Source: Hyalella azteca
Lineage: Eukaryota; Arthropoda; Malacostraca; Amphipoda; Hyalellidae
Reading direction: 5' to 3'
Assembly (NCBI RefSeq): GCF_000764305.2
Contig: NW_025942403.1
Location: forward strand, 124,001-188,000
Length of the DNA: 64,000 nucleotides
Positions 1 to 11,766 of the stretch are shown here, piece after piece. The position numbers and the translations under genes were made by a program. The stretch's first letter is position 1; each line of letters begins with the position of its first letter. Below the pieces are notes generated by a model. It did no database searches. It was not told where the DNA came from and saw only the letters and a list, made by a program, of their open reading frames with translations.

Positions 1-619
1 CCCAGTCCATAATTAAGTTACAAGTCATTCTGATTTCTCAGACATTTTTCGTTCCAGCTAACTTTCTTGAAATCAATAACTGAGCAAAACTCTCTTCTTC
101 TTATTGTTGCCAACAGTATTCATGTCATGAATTTGATCAAATCAATCACAATTCCTCTCATTCTGATAATGATTACTCCGATTGTTTGCACTTACCCCAC
201 TTTAAGTCGATTTACCGCATGAGACGACACCAATTATTTTTAATGCTGTTATCAATTTCTTCAGCTTTAGTCTATTTGGCCGTTAGGTTGCATCATCGTT
301 TCAATGCCTCATCTCAGCATCTCTCTCCATTCCACTTTAGAACATCAACCATATAGACACAATACTATAACCAGTTAACTCTATAGCGTCTTGACCAAAC
401 ATCTCTAGAGTTCCCCTCATCCCATGTTCATGCACCCTTTACCCCAGCTCCACCCTCTCACTACATGTTCAACCTCTCAGCCCATTTTCACCTCCCCACC
501 CCAACTCTTCACCCCCGCCCCAGGCGCGAGAATTATCGCCCAGTTTTTCTTTGAGTTCGACAGGTCGGCTCGATAGCCCGGGCGCGGCCCTCCCAGGTGC
601 ATTGCCGTCCCTGCAGGTC
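1..619. other. gene-less sequence
   Basis: AT-rich at first, becoming C-rich (CCACC/CACCCC runs) from about 430 toward the minisatellite. I see no exon, RNA gene or mobile-element terminus. Confidence 0.5.
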
Positions 620-1044
620 ACGGCTCAGCATCCGGACTCTGCTCAGCACACGGCTCTTGCTCAGCACCCGGCTCTTGCTCAGCACCCGGCTCTTGACACG
701 GCTCGTGCTCAGCACCCGGCTCTTGCTCAGCACCCGGCTCTTGTTCAGCACCCGGCTCTTGTTCAGCACCCGGCTCTTGCTCGCTCAGCACCCGGCTCTT
801 GCTCAGCACCCGGCTCGTGCTCAGCACCCGGCTCGTGCTCAGCACACGGCTCGTGCTCAGCACACGGCTCTTGCTCAGCACCCGGCTCTTGTTCAGCACC
901 CGGCTCTTGCTCAGCACCCGGCCCTTGCTCAGCACCCGGCTCTTGCTCAGCACCCGGCTCTTGCTCAGCTCCCGGCTCTTGTTCAGCACCCGGATTCTCA
1001 GTACCAGTTTCTTGCTCAACAATCGGCTCCAGCTCAGCACTCAG
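620..1044. repeat. 18-bp GC-rich minisatellite
   Basis: More than twenty head-to-tail copies of an 18-bp unit, consensus CTCAGCACCCGGCTCTTG. Some units are expanded or shortened (for example around 690-705 and 780-787), and there are point variants (CTCGTG, CACACGG). Because 18 is a multiple of three, several frames on both strands stay open and give repeated APGSCS, QHPALA or SKSRVL peptides. I regard these as by-products of the repeat, not genes: no splice-consistent exon or non-repeat coding sequence flanks them. Confidence 0.9.
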
Positions 1045-3118
1045 CTTTTACTCGATAAATTTTTATGCATGATTCAATGGCTAAAATTTTGGCTAATTTC
1101 CACCCAATTGTTCATACTTTGAGAAATTTTCAGTTAATTCATTACCTTAAAGATTGTTTCGTGCTGAACAATACTGCACTCCTGCATGCTCAGACCAATG
1201 AAAGCTGCGGTATTGCGTTCTCCATTTATACTTGGAACTTTCCGCGGTGCACAAATATCACCAAATACTACTTTACTACTTCTTAAAACTGTATAATTCA
1301 CTGCTTTGCTTGCATGCATGGTCACTGCTCTTCTGCTTGAAGCTATATCATGAGTCATGACTCATTGCTTCAAATAAAAGCGCTGCTTAAGTATCCCACT
1401 GACAAATTGAACACAGATTTACGAACGCAGCATTCAGAAGTCGGAACGTTTTCTGATAGATACGGGGAGGTTTTGGAAATCTAATCATGACAGCTGTTTC
1501 GAGACTCGGAGAGTAGAATAACTTGAGAAATGAATAATACAACTTCGAAAGCTAAGGAGAACCAACAAATCTATCTTCAAGTATTTGCATATTAAGTCGA
1601 ACCTGGTAAACCAACACATTCCGCTAACAAAACAAATTCGTGGGCGCCTCCAACCCCCGGCAAACAAGTGCGCGCAGAAACGCCGAGGCCGATTTTATTG
1701 TTGCGTCCTCCGCAGTCGCCTAATTTAAACATTCGCTCGATGGTCGGTCCATTTGAGCGGACCCGATAAGAGGCCTTTACGAGGGCCCACGCCCGGGGGA
1801 TAGCGAAGTGTCCTAAAAGGATATCGCTGGTCAACATCTACTGGGATATCGCTGCTCAGCAGCAAAATGGAAATGGTTGCTGGCAATACAGTTGCTATAG
1901 GAGGCCGCTAATCTCAGCAGCATGTTGGATACCGTGGCTGAACAGTACTATTGTATAAAGGAGTTACCGAACATCTCAGAGATAGTGTCTTCAAATATAT
2001 GTAATATTACCTGACAATAGCAACACCGTCCTTCATCTCTCAATAGAAAAACACTTTAATTTACCTTTAGAACACTTTGAATTTACCTGCCGATCAGATG
2101 CTTGCTGTTTATCACCCCCCATGCGGACAGACCTCAAACAGTAATGAAGATATTGCATTTCGGCATCGTTAAGTGCATCAAGGCGCACTAGCCATTAATA
2201 CATCGTTGCACCGCCTTTTGTAATCCTCGTACATACAGTAATTCCGTCGAGCAACCTTCGTACATACAGTTGTCTTAGAGATGCAAGAATTTCCAGTACA
2301 CTTCGTAGAACACCGAAAACATATCCACAGTGTCGAAAATATTCACAACCGTAGTTGCAAGATTAATGTTGACGTAAATGCAACTCCTACCAGCCAAATA
2401 CAGTTATAAATAATAGGAGTTTGAAAATTACTTTTCCTAGACAACACATTTGAAGAGGCTATTTCTCCGATGTTACACATGCCCAATGAATTTCTAATTT
2501 AATTATTTATACCGTCAATTAAGTCATGCATGTATTGTCTCCGACTTTACGCAAGTGTGCAAAATTTCGGATCGATTGGAACATTAGAAGCGTGCTTCAT
2601 ATCGATTATAAGATTTGCAACAGACAAGAAGTGAAGTTGTAGAGAAGCGTTGTATAAAGCCTTTGTAAAAGAACAAAAACTTCCTCATCGAGCACCGATC
2701 GCCATACTTGAAGAGTATCCCGTTTAGGCAGTGGTTCAGCTTCCATTTATATTGCTTTCGCGTTAGTACGGAAGCAACTCTGTGCACAATTTTCCACCGT
2801 TCCTGAACTGGGGTGTCGCAATGAAACTATTTTCGCATAGTACAACAATCATGAAGTGACTAATTAGTCTAATTGGAAACCATACTTAGCACATTTAAAT
2901 AACGATAGAGACTTGTAAAATAGCCATCCTCAAAAATCGGGAGAGATTTGTCGGGCCTCTTGTAGCTCTCGCTTTGTGCATGGGGAAAATGAAAAGCAAT
3001 CTTGCAATACAAAATATTAATGGCAATGAAGTGAAACAATAATTGGAAATTTATTCATACCGCAATGAGAACTGGACCTAAACAGATCTTCTAAAATTTA
3101 ACCGCATCATCTTTAATT
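1045..3118. other. gene-less interval
   Basis: No splice-consistent exon recognised. The stretch 1650-1860 is relatively GC-rich with repeated GGATATCGCTG-type words, but nothing reads as a gene. One copy of the dispersed repeat lies at 2419-2656. The 3' UTR of the minus-strand gene ending at 3119 presumably occupies part of 2900-3118. Confidence 0.5.
2419..2656 (+). repeat. dispersed repeat family A, copy 1
   Basis: Aligns by eye over its whole length with 18272-18802 (same strand) and with the reverse complement of 56972-57291. Shared blocks, in order, are AAAATTACTTTT, GACAACAC, AATGAATTTCT, CATGCAT.TATTGTCTCC, CAAGTGTGCAAAATTTC, GATCGATTGGA, AAGATTTG.A.CAGACA, and AAGTGAAGTT.TAGAGAAG. 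This copy lacks the (GACA)n expansion of the 18.7-kb copy. No coding capacity; probably a non-autonomous element or transposon fragment. Confidence 0.8.
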
Positions 3119-4250
3119 CTAGACCATTTTCTTTTTCTTTTCCCTGACTATGCGTTCTCTTAATCCGTCTCTCATAACTATAGTGCCCGTTTCGACGTCG
3201 TACAGCAGCTCAATCATGTTCGATCTTCTGCACGGCTTCTCCGAATGCGAGACTTTAACCATTTCACTGCCCGTTTCTCCCTCTATAATGGAGGTGTTCT
3301 GGGAGTTTGCTGCTTCAGCAGGGACTGCTTGTGCACCGGAAGACGCCTTCAGAAAAACTTCGGGTGCTGGAGAAGAGGCAGAAGTCCTTGATCTCTCCGT
3401 CTTACTCGGACTAACAGACTCGTCATCAACAGAGTTGTCCTTCCAGGGCACAGGTGTCGAGTCGCGGGGCTTCCGTGCTCCGCTCATTGGAAATTCATCC
3501 ACACCGTACACCTTCGTAAAGAACATAGCGTCTGTCTTTCCAGTAGCGCACTTCATGAAGAAATTGTGCGTATCCATACTTATGAACTCTGAACAGTGCT
3601 GGCATTTTCCGTTCGTAGAAGGCAAGTGCCCTTTAACCAGCATATGCGTGAAACCAGTACGGGCGTCTCTGGCCACCGACTGCGAACCGGAGACGGAGGA
3701 GCTGCGTCGTACGAGAGGAAAGTTGGCTGATAGAGGAAAATTTATTAGAATTATTTTTAAAAGTTTTACAGACATGTATTAAAGCCTAATTCGCAACTCT
3801 AGAGAAAAAAATATCTTGCACAGCATGCATTACCTCAACGCAGCACAAATCTCAATTCCAAAAAGTTTTTGCCAAAAAGAATAGGAGTCTTAACGTTACT
3901 ATAGAATAAAGCAATAACCACTATAAGCATGACTAGATAGATACGGCCTATACTCACATCGAGATGATCTCTCTTCTGTAGTTTTGCGCTCCTTCGCGCC
4001 TCGTCGGAATGGGGAAACTTCCACAGCAACGTCGCCTTCTTTAGCTGCAGATTCAGGAGTAACATCTGATCCACATTTGCCGTTCTGCGCCGTCGAAGAT
4101 GCAACATCTGCACTGGCGGAGAGAGAGCTAGGATTGTTGTTAGAGACGTCAAGATCATCCTCGTCATCATCTTTCTTCGCCGTGTACGCCGCTATGAAAC
4201 CATCAAGAAGGTCGAAAAAATTTTCTTTGCTCTCTTCACCGAAAAGCGAC
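3119..4250 (-). CDS. 3' part of a gene for an acidic Ser-rich protein with a CxxC motif
   Basis: Two coding exons on the minus strand: 4250-3958 and 3726-3119 (stop TAG at 3119-3121). The internal intron has donor GTGAGTATAG and acceptor TATCAG, and the phase matches across it (T+CC = Ser). The visible 300 residues begin with a hydrophobic/acidic stretch (ENFFDLLDGF then KKDDDEDDLD), followed by a Ser/Thr-rich segment. The last exon carries GKCQHC, a His nine residues later and a further Cys, a possible zinc-binding knuckle. It ends in a basic tail (REKKKKMV). The upstream part of the gene is not identified. The first visible exon may extend to 4297 with acceptor TTGACAG; that adds a second CxxC (CIKC) in frame. 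I do not recognise the family and infer no function. Good splice sites and phase make a real gene likely. Confidence 0.62.
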
Positions 4251-6544
4251 CTGAGAATGACATGAAGTGACTTACATTTTATGCACAGGAGGAGATTCTG
4301 TCAATCTTTCTATAATTAATGCAACCACCACACAATGCTAGACACGGATAACTTTTATACCACGACATGCCACCCCATTTCGTAGATTGAGCTTTATCAT
4401 AATCTTCATAGGCACCCCAAAATCTGTATTTAGCCAGATATGCTAAAGGCGCTAATTACGCTGCTCTACATGAACCGAGAGTGCAAATTTATCGTCTATT
4501 CTAAAAAACAGGTTATCGCGTATCAGGATGCCTTTGAATGTTTCACTTCAAAACTCTGTTCAAATGCTGCTAAATTCAAATTCACGAGCCTGGTTTAAAA
4601 CCACTTACATTAATGACCGAGAATAAGTTACACATAATATCCCGTGATAATTGTCAACCAGCATAGCCTTCCACCACACCTCCAGCACCTCAAGGTTTCT
4701 TTATGGCTTATCAGTAATACCAAGCCCATCACGTCACTTGATTCCATACAAACCGCTTCACGGTGCATCCAATCAAATGGTCAGGATACCCGCTAGTGTA
4801 CATCACCCTTGTACTTACATCGTTCGGCGGGATAGAGAACCGTTAATAACCTAACTCTACCAAAGCACGACGCTAAGAAGACGTTACAATTAGAGAAGGC
4901 TGAAAATTGTTCGTCTCAGGAATTTGTGAGGTTCGTGTTCAGAAAAGACTGTCATCGAAAAGGATCAGCTGTGTGCATTGAAATAAATGACCGTCTGCAA
5001 ACATAAATGTTTATGTAATTGATAAATAAATTTAAAGATCAACAAATATTGAAAACGAATCCGAAAAAATCATGAATGATCGAATTGGTTAAATAATTTA
5101 TGTCACACAACCTTCAACAGATATTACGAAAAATTTATTTAAAGTGAACTGATTTTCAATGCACTTTTTCACTCACAAATCTACTTAAAGGAAGTTCAAT
5201 TCTGCATGTACAACGAAAATATATAGACAAGTTTCTACATAAATTACGTGTTTGTTCCTAATGATTTACCAGCACTTCAATCGTTTCTCGTAACATTAAG
5301 CTTACGATTTAACATCCTAGCGATTAGGATACAAAATGTTTCAGAATATTTCATGTAATTATTACAATTATTAAAGAAATTCTGATTGATCTGAGAAGTC
5401 AGGTTCACGCGTTAGCCAGCCGCCTGAGGCAGAAGATGGCTCGCGCAAGCAGCAAATAAAACATTTTAGGAGTTATAACGTTCAGAGAAAGACTTGGCTT
5501 AAAGCAGTGAACTATTTTTGGTAGATGGTCGACAGCTAAACCTATATACAGTAGTATCCTTGTAATGGATTAATAGTCATCGTTGGCAAATGGAATGAAG
5601 TTCTTTCAGTAATGCTCACTAGTGAAAAAGTCCATTGTGCATCTTCCGCCCGTAACATTTTTTAAAAATATTTTACATTAATTTTATGCGTTTTGCACGA
5701 TGACGTTCCTGAAATGTTATCGCGGCAATTATCAAAGCTGGGACAAATTGGCCTGTGCTGTGTGTGCTGTGAAATTGGCTCGATTACACCTGCACATTTA
5801 TTAAACTAGTCACTGAAGAGACTAGCGGTTTAAATAATACACGATCAAAACTAACTCTCAACCTGCTGTAGGAAAAGCTAGTGATCTCAGAAACCTGGAC
5901 ACAACGAGTTATTTGTATGGATTCCACCTACGTAAATTTTGAGCGCCTTAACTCCGTTATAGACCACCACGACTGCGGCCGATACAGTTGTAGGAGTAAA
6001 ACTCTACGATCTACGTTTCTAGCCAGTTCTTTGAACAATATCAAGGTACGGGAATTATTAGTGTCGCAATGTTTCCAGCCATCAGATTTTGATTATTTGA
6101 TGAAACCAACGCTCATTAATCATGTAAAAACTCGAGCATCCTGATGAGTGGCGTGACTAGGTTTCACGGATAGCTCTGGCTGAGCTCCATGTAGGTTTCA
6201 AGGACCGCGGGGTTCTAAGGAAAAGGAAGGCTAAGCCATTATAAATTTACGATGCTTCAGTTATGATTGGGGGTATAAATATTTGTTAAAACCTATATTA
6301 AGGCAGAATAATATTTAATTTGCCGGCACTTGAAAAGAAAAAAAATTAATGAACTAAAATTATTTTGGGGGAGCTTTAATATTTGTAGGGGCTGAAGCCC
6401 TCCGAAAATAGGCCTAATTACGCTACAGGTTCTGTACAATGGCTTGCCCAACTGCGGCAGCCAAATTGTGAGGACTCCCAGCAAGAAAGGCGTCATCTAT
6501 CAAACTAAGCCCACGATCAGCTAATCTGCAGCTTTATTTCTCTT

Positions 6545-6612
6545 GTTCGGAAACCGCCGGTCACCTGCTTTCGAGCTCTAACCATTCAACTAAGAACCCT
6601 CGAGGAAATTTG
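6545..6612 (-). repeat. possible tRNA-derived SINE head
   Basis: Read on the minus strand, the sequence has TTAGTTGAATGGTTAGAGC, close to a tRNA A box (TAGCTCAGTGGTTAGAGC). About 30 bases later comes GGTTTCCGAAC, a poor B-box match. There is no intact cloverleaf, so this is at best a degraded tRNA-derived retroposon. Confidence 0.25.
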
Positions 6613-7006
6613 TAATTCTGGCTCAACGTTTTGAGGATGGCCGGGATGTCACTGTAGTGCAATGGTCGCGGCAATGAGCAAGAGGCTATCATAGGAGCTT
6701 GCCTTGGGTGGGCCGACTATATAGGGGCGAGGCTTTTAGGACGACCTTCGCCTGTTGCCCAAAAGAACTCTCTGTACACTTTGCCCGAGGGATCTTGAGG
6801 TTAGGCCTAGTCATCCTGTATATGCCATACTTTCCAATCTTAAAGGAGGAACCGAACTCTATGCTTCACTCTACCACTAGCTTCCGTATCTCTCAAGAAT
6901 TTATTAGAGCTGGGCACTCCCTGACACCGTGTGAACATCAAGCATCGAGCTTACTCAATTCCTTATAAAATTCATATACGCTCCCTTGATGCGACAGTTC
7001 AACTGG

Positions 7007-7105
7007 TAGCAGATAACAAACTTATTCATCAAACATGTTCTTCCCCACGGGATTCGCCGGTTACCGTCTGGGGTGCAAGATTCGATTGAGTAACAGAACA
7101 GTAAC
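7007..7105 (+). repeat. possible tRNA-derived SINE head
   Basis: AGTTCAACTGGTAGCAGATAAC resembles an A box. About 60 bases downstream, GTGCAAGATTCGATTGAG resembles a B box (GGTTCGATTCC). Spacing is longer than in a plain tRNA and the ends do not pair, so I read it as a SINE-like relic rather than a tRNA gene. Confidence 0.25.
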
Positions 7106-7455
7106 GCAAGCGAGAGGTCTCTATATAGCCGAAAGCTGATATCAACGATTCTTCATTAGACTGATAAGTATTCGTCGAATTAGTCAACCCAAGGTAGGCT
7201 ACTGCTACTCATTCGCCGTTCAAATAAAAGAAAGATCAGGTACCGTCAATGTATTATTACAGAAACTAAGTCCGGAATAAAATGGAGGGGAATTAAAAGC
7301 CGATGTGCTGCAAGTCGATGATCAGAAATATCACCTAGTAGTTTCAAGTTACTCAAAGCAAAGCTAGTCATTAAAATCGATATCGGTTAGGAATGAAAGA
7401 TACTTATGACGCACGTACGTGCTGTGTTCGGAAGCCTCGAGATGATCGTAAACCA

Positions 7456-9230
7456 TCATTTCTTTTTAGCATATTTTTGACCAAACTTCCGGCGCAACGC
7501 TCTGATGCCACCTGCCACATGCTCGTCCACAAAAAATTTAATAGCCGAATCCGAAGCGCTCCGCTCCTTCGGTCTGTAATCACCAAGCGACGCGCATAAA
7601 GCATCACTGTACAGCTCCTCCATCCTCGTGGCTCTCGCGTGAGGGTCATCTAAAGTCGGGAAAATTTCTCTACTTTCTGATGACGTAGCGAAGGCTTTTG
7701 ACGAAGACGAGCCACCATAGGCTCCCGACGGCGAAGACGAGCCACCATAGGCTCCCGACGGCGATGAAGAGCCACCATAGGCTCCCGACGGCGATGAAGA
7801 GCCACCATAGGCTCCCGACGGCGATGAAGAGCCACCATAGGCTCCCGACGGCGATGAAGAGCCACCATAGGCTCCCGACGGCGATGAAGAGCCACCATAG
7901 GCTCCCGACGGCGATGAAGAACCACCATAGGCTCCGGACGGCGAGGAAGAACCACCATGGGCCGCTCTCGGCGACGATGAAGAGCTACCATGGGCTCTCG
8001 GCGACGATGAAGAGCCACCATGGGCTCTCGGCGACGATGAAGAGCCACCATGGGCTCTCGGCGACGATGAAGAGCCACCATGGGCTCTCGGCGACGATGA
8101 AGAGCCACCATGGGCTCTCAGCGACGATGAAGAGCCACCGTGGGCTCTCGGCGTCGATGAAGAGCCACCATGGGCTCTCGGCGACGATGAAGAGCCTTGA
8201 ATGAATTTGAAGAGTGACGACGAAGAGCCCCTACGGCTGGACGACGTCCAACCATAGCTTGGACGGCGCGGTGCATCACTAACTTTGGGCTCTGACCATG
8301 CCCAAGGTGGAGGTGGTCGTTTTGACGGACAGATTGTGGGGCCGCGCCCATCTCTGTAGTTGGCAAGAGCTCTTCTCACTCTAATCTGTGGATTTGACGC
8401 TGATTGACCTAGATCAGCATTCTGGGGGACTTGCTGAGAACCTGGGATGTGCTCCACATATTCGTTAACTATTTGAACTCTCATGCCACATCGCTTGCAG
8501 TAGCCTAAATCATCGGCGCCGCTAAATGTTCCGCATATTTCTGAAAACCCGCAGATAAACCGATCGCTGTCAAAGTCGTAGGGTTTGCGTCGACGAGTAG
8601 AACCTTGACTGGGACTGGGAGATCGATCTCGTGCATAGTTGTGATGCGGGGTATTTCTCAAATAAGCTGCAATATAGATTTGAAATTTCCCTGAAATGCT
8701 AAGATTTCAATCAATTATGGGTAATCAATTCAGAAAGTTATGTTTTTATTAACTTCAAAAAGACTAGGACAGAATTTTAATTAATCAGTCACCATAGCAA
8801 GACAAAATGCATGCCTGATAAAGTTAAGACCTCCAGTTCACATTTGACAAGATGGAGGATAACTGGTCTGGAAATATACGCCGTGTTATTCATCACTTTA
8901 TGGATAAGGCTCACCGAAGTCTGTTTCACTGTAGGACCGGCCGCTTGCTGGTCGGTAGACGTCGGGATGCGAAACCGACGTCGTGCCAGAAATGACAAGC
9001 GAGTAAGTTTCCCAGGCCTTTCGGTTTTCTTCTAGCCGCTGCTCCTCTGTCAAAGCGACTTCGTCATTCGAGGCCGCGGTGACTTGTACGCGTTCTTCAC
9101 TCATGTCCAGATCCAAGTCTTCCCTTTGCTCATTCGGGTCAGATAAAGTTTCTTCGTCATCATCCTCATAGCCACCGACGGGATCATTAATTGATAGGCG
9201 ATCTAGGTTTTTCGATAGATCACGCTCCAT
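7456..9230 (-). CDS. repeat-rich protein with a four-Cys motif (two coding exons)
   Basis: Exon 1 is 9230-8915 (ATG at 9230-9228), donor GTGAGCC. Exon 2 is 8666-7456, acceptor TATTGCAG, stop TGA. The phase joins exactly (G+CT = Ala), giving about 508 aa. Exon 1 encodes a very acidic region (EDDDEETLSD and similar). Exon 2 starts basic, RS/SP-rich, then has FICGFSEICGTFSG followed by YCKRCG: spacing C-x5-C-x12-C-x2-C, consistent with a zinc ribbon. Next is an array of 10-residue repeats of two kinds, SSSSPRAHGG then SSSPSGAYGG. It ends with a non-repetitive, partly charged helix-like tail finishing KYAKKK. An acceptor-like GATTACAG stands 8 bases before the ATG, so a 5' UTR exon probably lies upstream. 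I do not recognise the family. The C-terminal 70 residues look like ordinary protein, so this is more than an open minisatellite. Confidence 0.75.
7698..8200. repeat. coding 30-bp minisatellite, two subfamilies
   Basis: Plus-strand units GAGCCACCATAGGCTCCCGACGGCGAtgaa (about 7700-7960) and GAGCCACCATGGGCTCTCGGCGACGAtgaa (about 7960-8200), each 30 bp and mostly identical within a block. The length preserves the reading frame of the minus-strand gene, encoding SSSPSGAYGG and SSSSPRAHGG. The other open frames over this block are shadows of the array. Confidence 0.92.
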
Positions 9231-9575
9231 CTCTACATCTGTAATCTTTTTGAATCAAAATATTACACAAGCATCACTACAGTTCAAGACCAAATGGAAC
9301 ATGCTCATCCTCCGTAGGAAATCTAGACTTCCTATAGCAAATAGTTACCGCTTCAATTTTAGTTTCATAACCGAGGACAGTTTCGGGCAACCCTATCATT
9401 CACAACACAATGCAAATATCGGTTTATCATCAAGTCCCAGGGCCTATATCAAATTATGCATGAAAATTTGCCATATCCAGCAGTCACTTCAAATACTTCC
9501 TCTACCTCGCGTACACGTTTTGAGGGATTTTTCTGGCGTCCTTCCTAAACCAAAATATAACCAAGCCTGACTTAC

Positions 9576-9725
9576 CTGGATTATATCCACAACATTATAC
9601 GATACTGCCATAGTAATTGCGAGCAGGAAACTCCGCAGCTGAAGGGAACTGCTCTCCCAAAACTGGATAGAAACTGTCCCGATCTCTTCAGCGAGCTTAA
9701 ACACTGAACGCAATTTTTTGCACAA
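9576..9725 (-). promoter_or_regulatory. possible 5' UTR exon of the 7456-9230 gene
   Basis: A good donor (CAG|GTAAGTCAGG on the minus strand, at 9575) ends an open stretch. Joined to the acceptor before 9238, its reading frame meets an immediate stop (ATG TAG). It cannot extend the protein in that frame but could be a non-coding leader containing a 13-codon upstream frame. Position of the 5' end unknown. Low support. Confidence 0.2.
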
Positions 9726-11766
9726 CCGAACAGCTCATAAATCCCCGAATAAAGATTGAATCTGTTCGAAATTTAGAACATATCTACTTATCAGCATTAC
9801 GCCGTGAGAGGAATATAACCCATTTTTGCCATATTGGTTTTAGACACTCCAACCCATCAAAACGTAAATTAAACGTTAGTATGTATTCAACCTCTATGTG
9901 TTACGGTTAGGCAATGACTGAACAAGGATATGTTCGATCATCAGGATCTAACAAATAGCGCAGTCTAACAGTCTCATCATGAATTACCCAACTTCTGTTT
10001 TCTAAGGTTCAATTTCAACAGGAAACCAAATTTCAAAAGAATTTGTACCATTCCATTTCTCGACGTACATAACTAGTTATGTACCGAATTTCATGCGAAT
10101 CTGTTCAAAATTAAGGACTTCCGAACTGTTTGACTGTGGGTTAGTTACACAGAGCGTTGAAACTTGCTCACGAGCTTGTGGGTGAGCTCAATAAAGGTCT
10201 ATTCAGTAGTAAATTTTTTTTTTTATTCAGGGGAAACCCGGCGGTGTCCAAGCTAGACACTACAACTCCAAGGTATGGAGACCTTTGCAAGATTTTGAGG
10301 AGTCACTACTTCACTTCAAGGATCACGTAATAGCCATCTTGAATAAGTCAAGAAATTAAATGCTCTGTCAGATTACAGAGCAGTCCGTCTATCCTCCATT
10401 TCCAACAACATTCTATATAGACATTCAAGCTGAATCTTATAACAAACCATTCAATGTGCCAAACTTAGTCATTCATCACGCGATTCGATGCTCTAACAAG
10501 CGAGCCTCGTCATAAGCTATATGGTCTAGGACATTTTCCACCATAGAAATGATCGTGCGCACTTTGGCCTTGATTAGCATGCATGAAGAGTTTTCCGGCA
10601 GCACACGTTCGGGCACAGGTCTACTTACAGCGTAACCTAACCTGGGAATGGCATGTTGAAAGTTGAAACAGAAATCTTGATAAAGGGACACGCTACATAA
10701 ATTTCACAGGTATAGAGAAATGTCGCTAGATTCCTAAAATTCGAAGCGACATTTTTTGACATGTGTTACAACATAAAAATATTTCCATTTACTTTGAATA
10801 CTATGAATTTATATAACAATTGTGTGAATTAATCTAAAATCGCAGTAGATCAACAAATTGGCACAGTAATATTTTTTTGTTTTACTTATTGTGAAGTCTG
10901 GATTTAAAATGGCGCAATGCAGATATTGTTATACTGAATACAACTATTTTTGTAGTTCTTGATTCTGCACTTATTAATTGCGTAGTTGAATGTGTAAAAT
11001 TATTGGTCTCTTTCTGCTATCAGAAAGAGACCGGTGCAGCCGTAAGCAAATACCACTCTTTCCCTATTAACTTTGAATCTAAGTCGTATTTTTCTTCACC
11101 TACGAAACCTTTAAATGTGCCAGGTTAACCTTTTCATTTCATATTATTTTGCATCTGTTTCGATAACATGTTCAAGTAGACGTTTGAAAATTTATTAAGC
11201 GGGCAGTATAAAAATGTATCAGAGTTAATCGTTTTTTAAGAACACAATGTGGATCTTGTAATGTTATAACGTTACTCGACAGTCGACACAACTGAACAAT
11301 AACGGGAACTTTTCTTTTCTTTTTAACGTGATCATTAAATAAGAAAAATCTATATTAGACATAGTTTCATTTGATGATGAAAGAATCATTTATGAATGCC
11401 GTTGCCACAAGGATTACATGAATTACCCGGATGTTTAATGAAGCAGTGAAGGCATAAATACGTTTTTTGAACGTTGATCGTAGAAAATAGTTTTTTCAAC
11501 ATCAACTGTTTTCGTGGGATAGTTAATTACGCCATATGGTATAACGTGGGCATCGACAGTTTACTTTTGAGTAGTTCAATTAAACTTTTATACTTAAGGC
11601 TATAAAAAGATGGAATCATTTAATTATTTTACATGAGAGTTATTTAATCAGCTCGATTTCTCATTACATGATATTGGCCATACGTGGTATGCCCATACCA
11701 TACCCGAGAGAAAACGTGCAATAAATCATCGCGTCATTTAAAACTTGAAATACTCGTTTTGTAAAG
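9726..11766. other. gene-less interval
   Basis: AT-rich. I see no exon with matching splice phases. It contains the perfect hairpin at 11005-11032. An open frame at 10476-10691 (minus) is within chance length for this base composition. Confidence 0.45.
11005..11032. repeat. perfect inverted repeat, 12-bp arms
   Basis: GGTCTCTTTCTG, loop CTAT, CAGAAAGAGACC. Perfect complementarity in an AT-rich gene-less region. Confidence 0.9.

Larger units (their letters stand above)
4298..7455. other. gene-less interval with possible tRNA-derived SINE pieces
   Basis: No splice-consistent exon found. Missing 5' exons of the neighbouring minus-strand gene could lie here. Two segments (6558-6612 minus strand, 7007-7105 plus strand) look like Pol III promoter boxes and are listed separately. 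The remainder is AT-rich and featureless to me. Confidence 0.4.

Noticed and set aside
533..1122. Several overlapping open frames of 70-170 codons on both strands
   Set aside because: They are translations of the 18-bp minisatellite in different frames, with no unique coding flank or splice context.
4251..4274. Apparent 24-bp intron with GTAAG...CAG ends (minus strand)
   Set aside because: Far too short to be spliced; treated as part of an exon or as the tail of a longer intron.
6545..6612. tRNA gene on the minus strand
   Set aside because: A-box resemblance only; acceptor and T arms do not pair, so no functional tRNA is claimed.
7650..8366. Repetitive frames REPMVALHRR (minus) and MKSHHRLPTA (plus)
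   Set aside because: Shadows of the 30-bp coding array; only the SSSPSGAYGG/SSSSPRAHGG frame continues into non-repetitive protein at both ends and splices in phase.
10476..10691. 71-codon minus-strand frame
   Set aside because: No flanking splice sites in phase and no recognisable motif.
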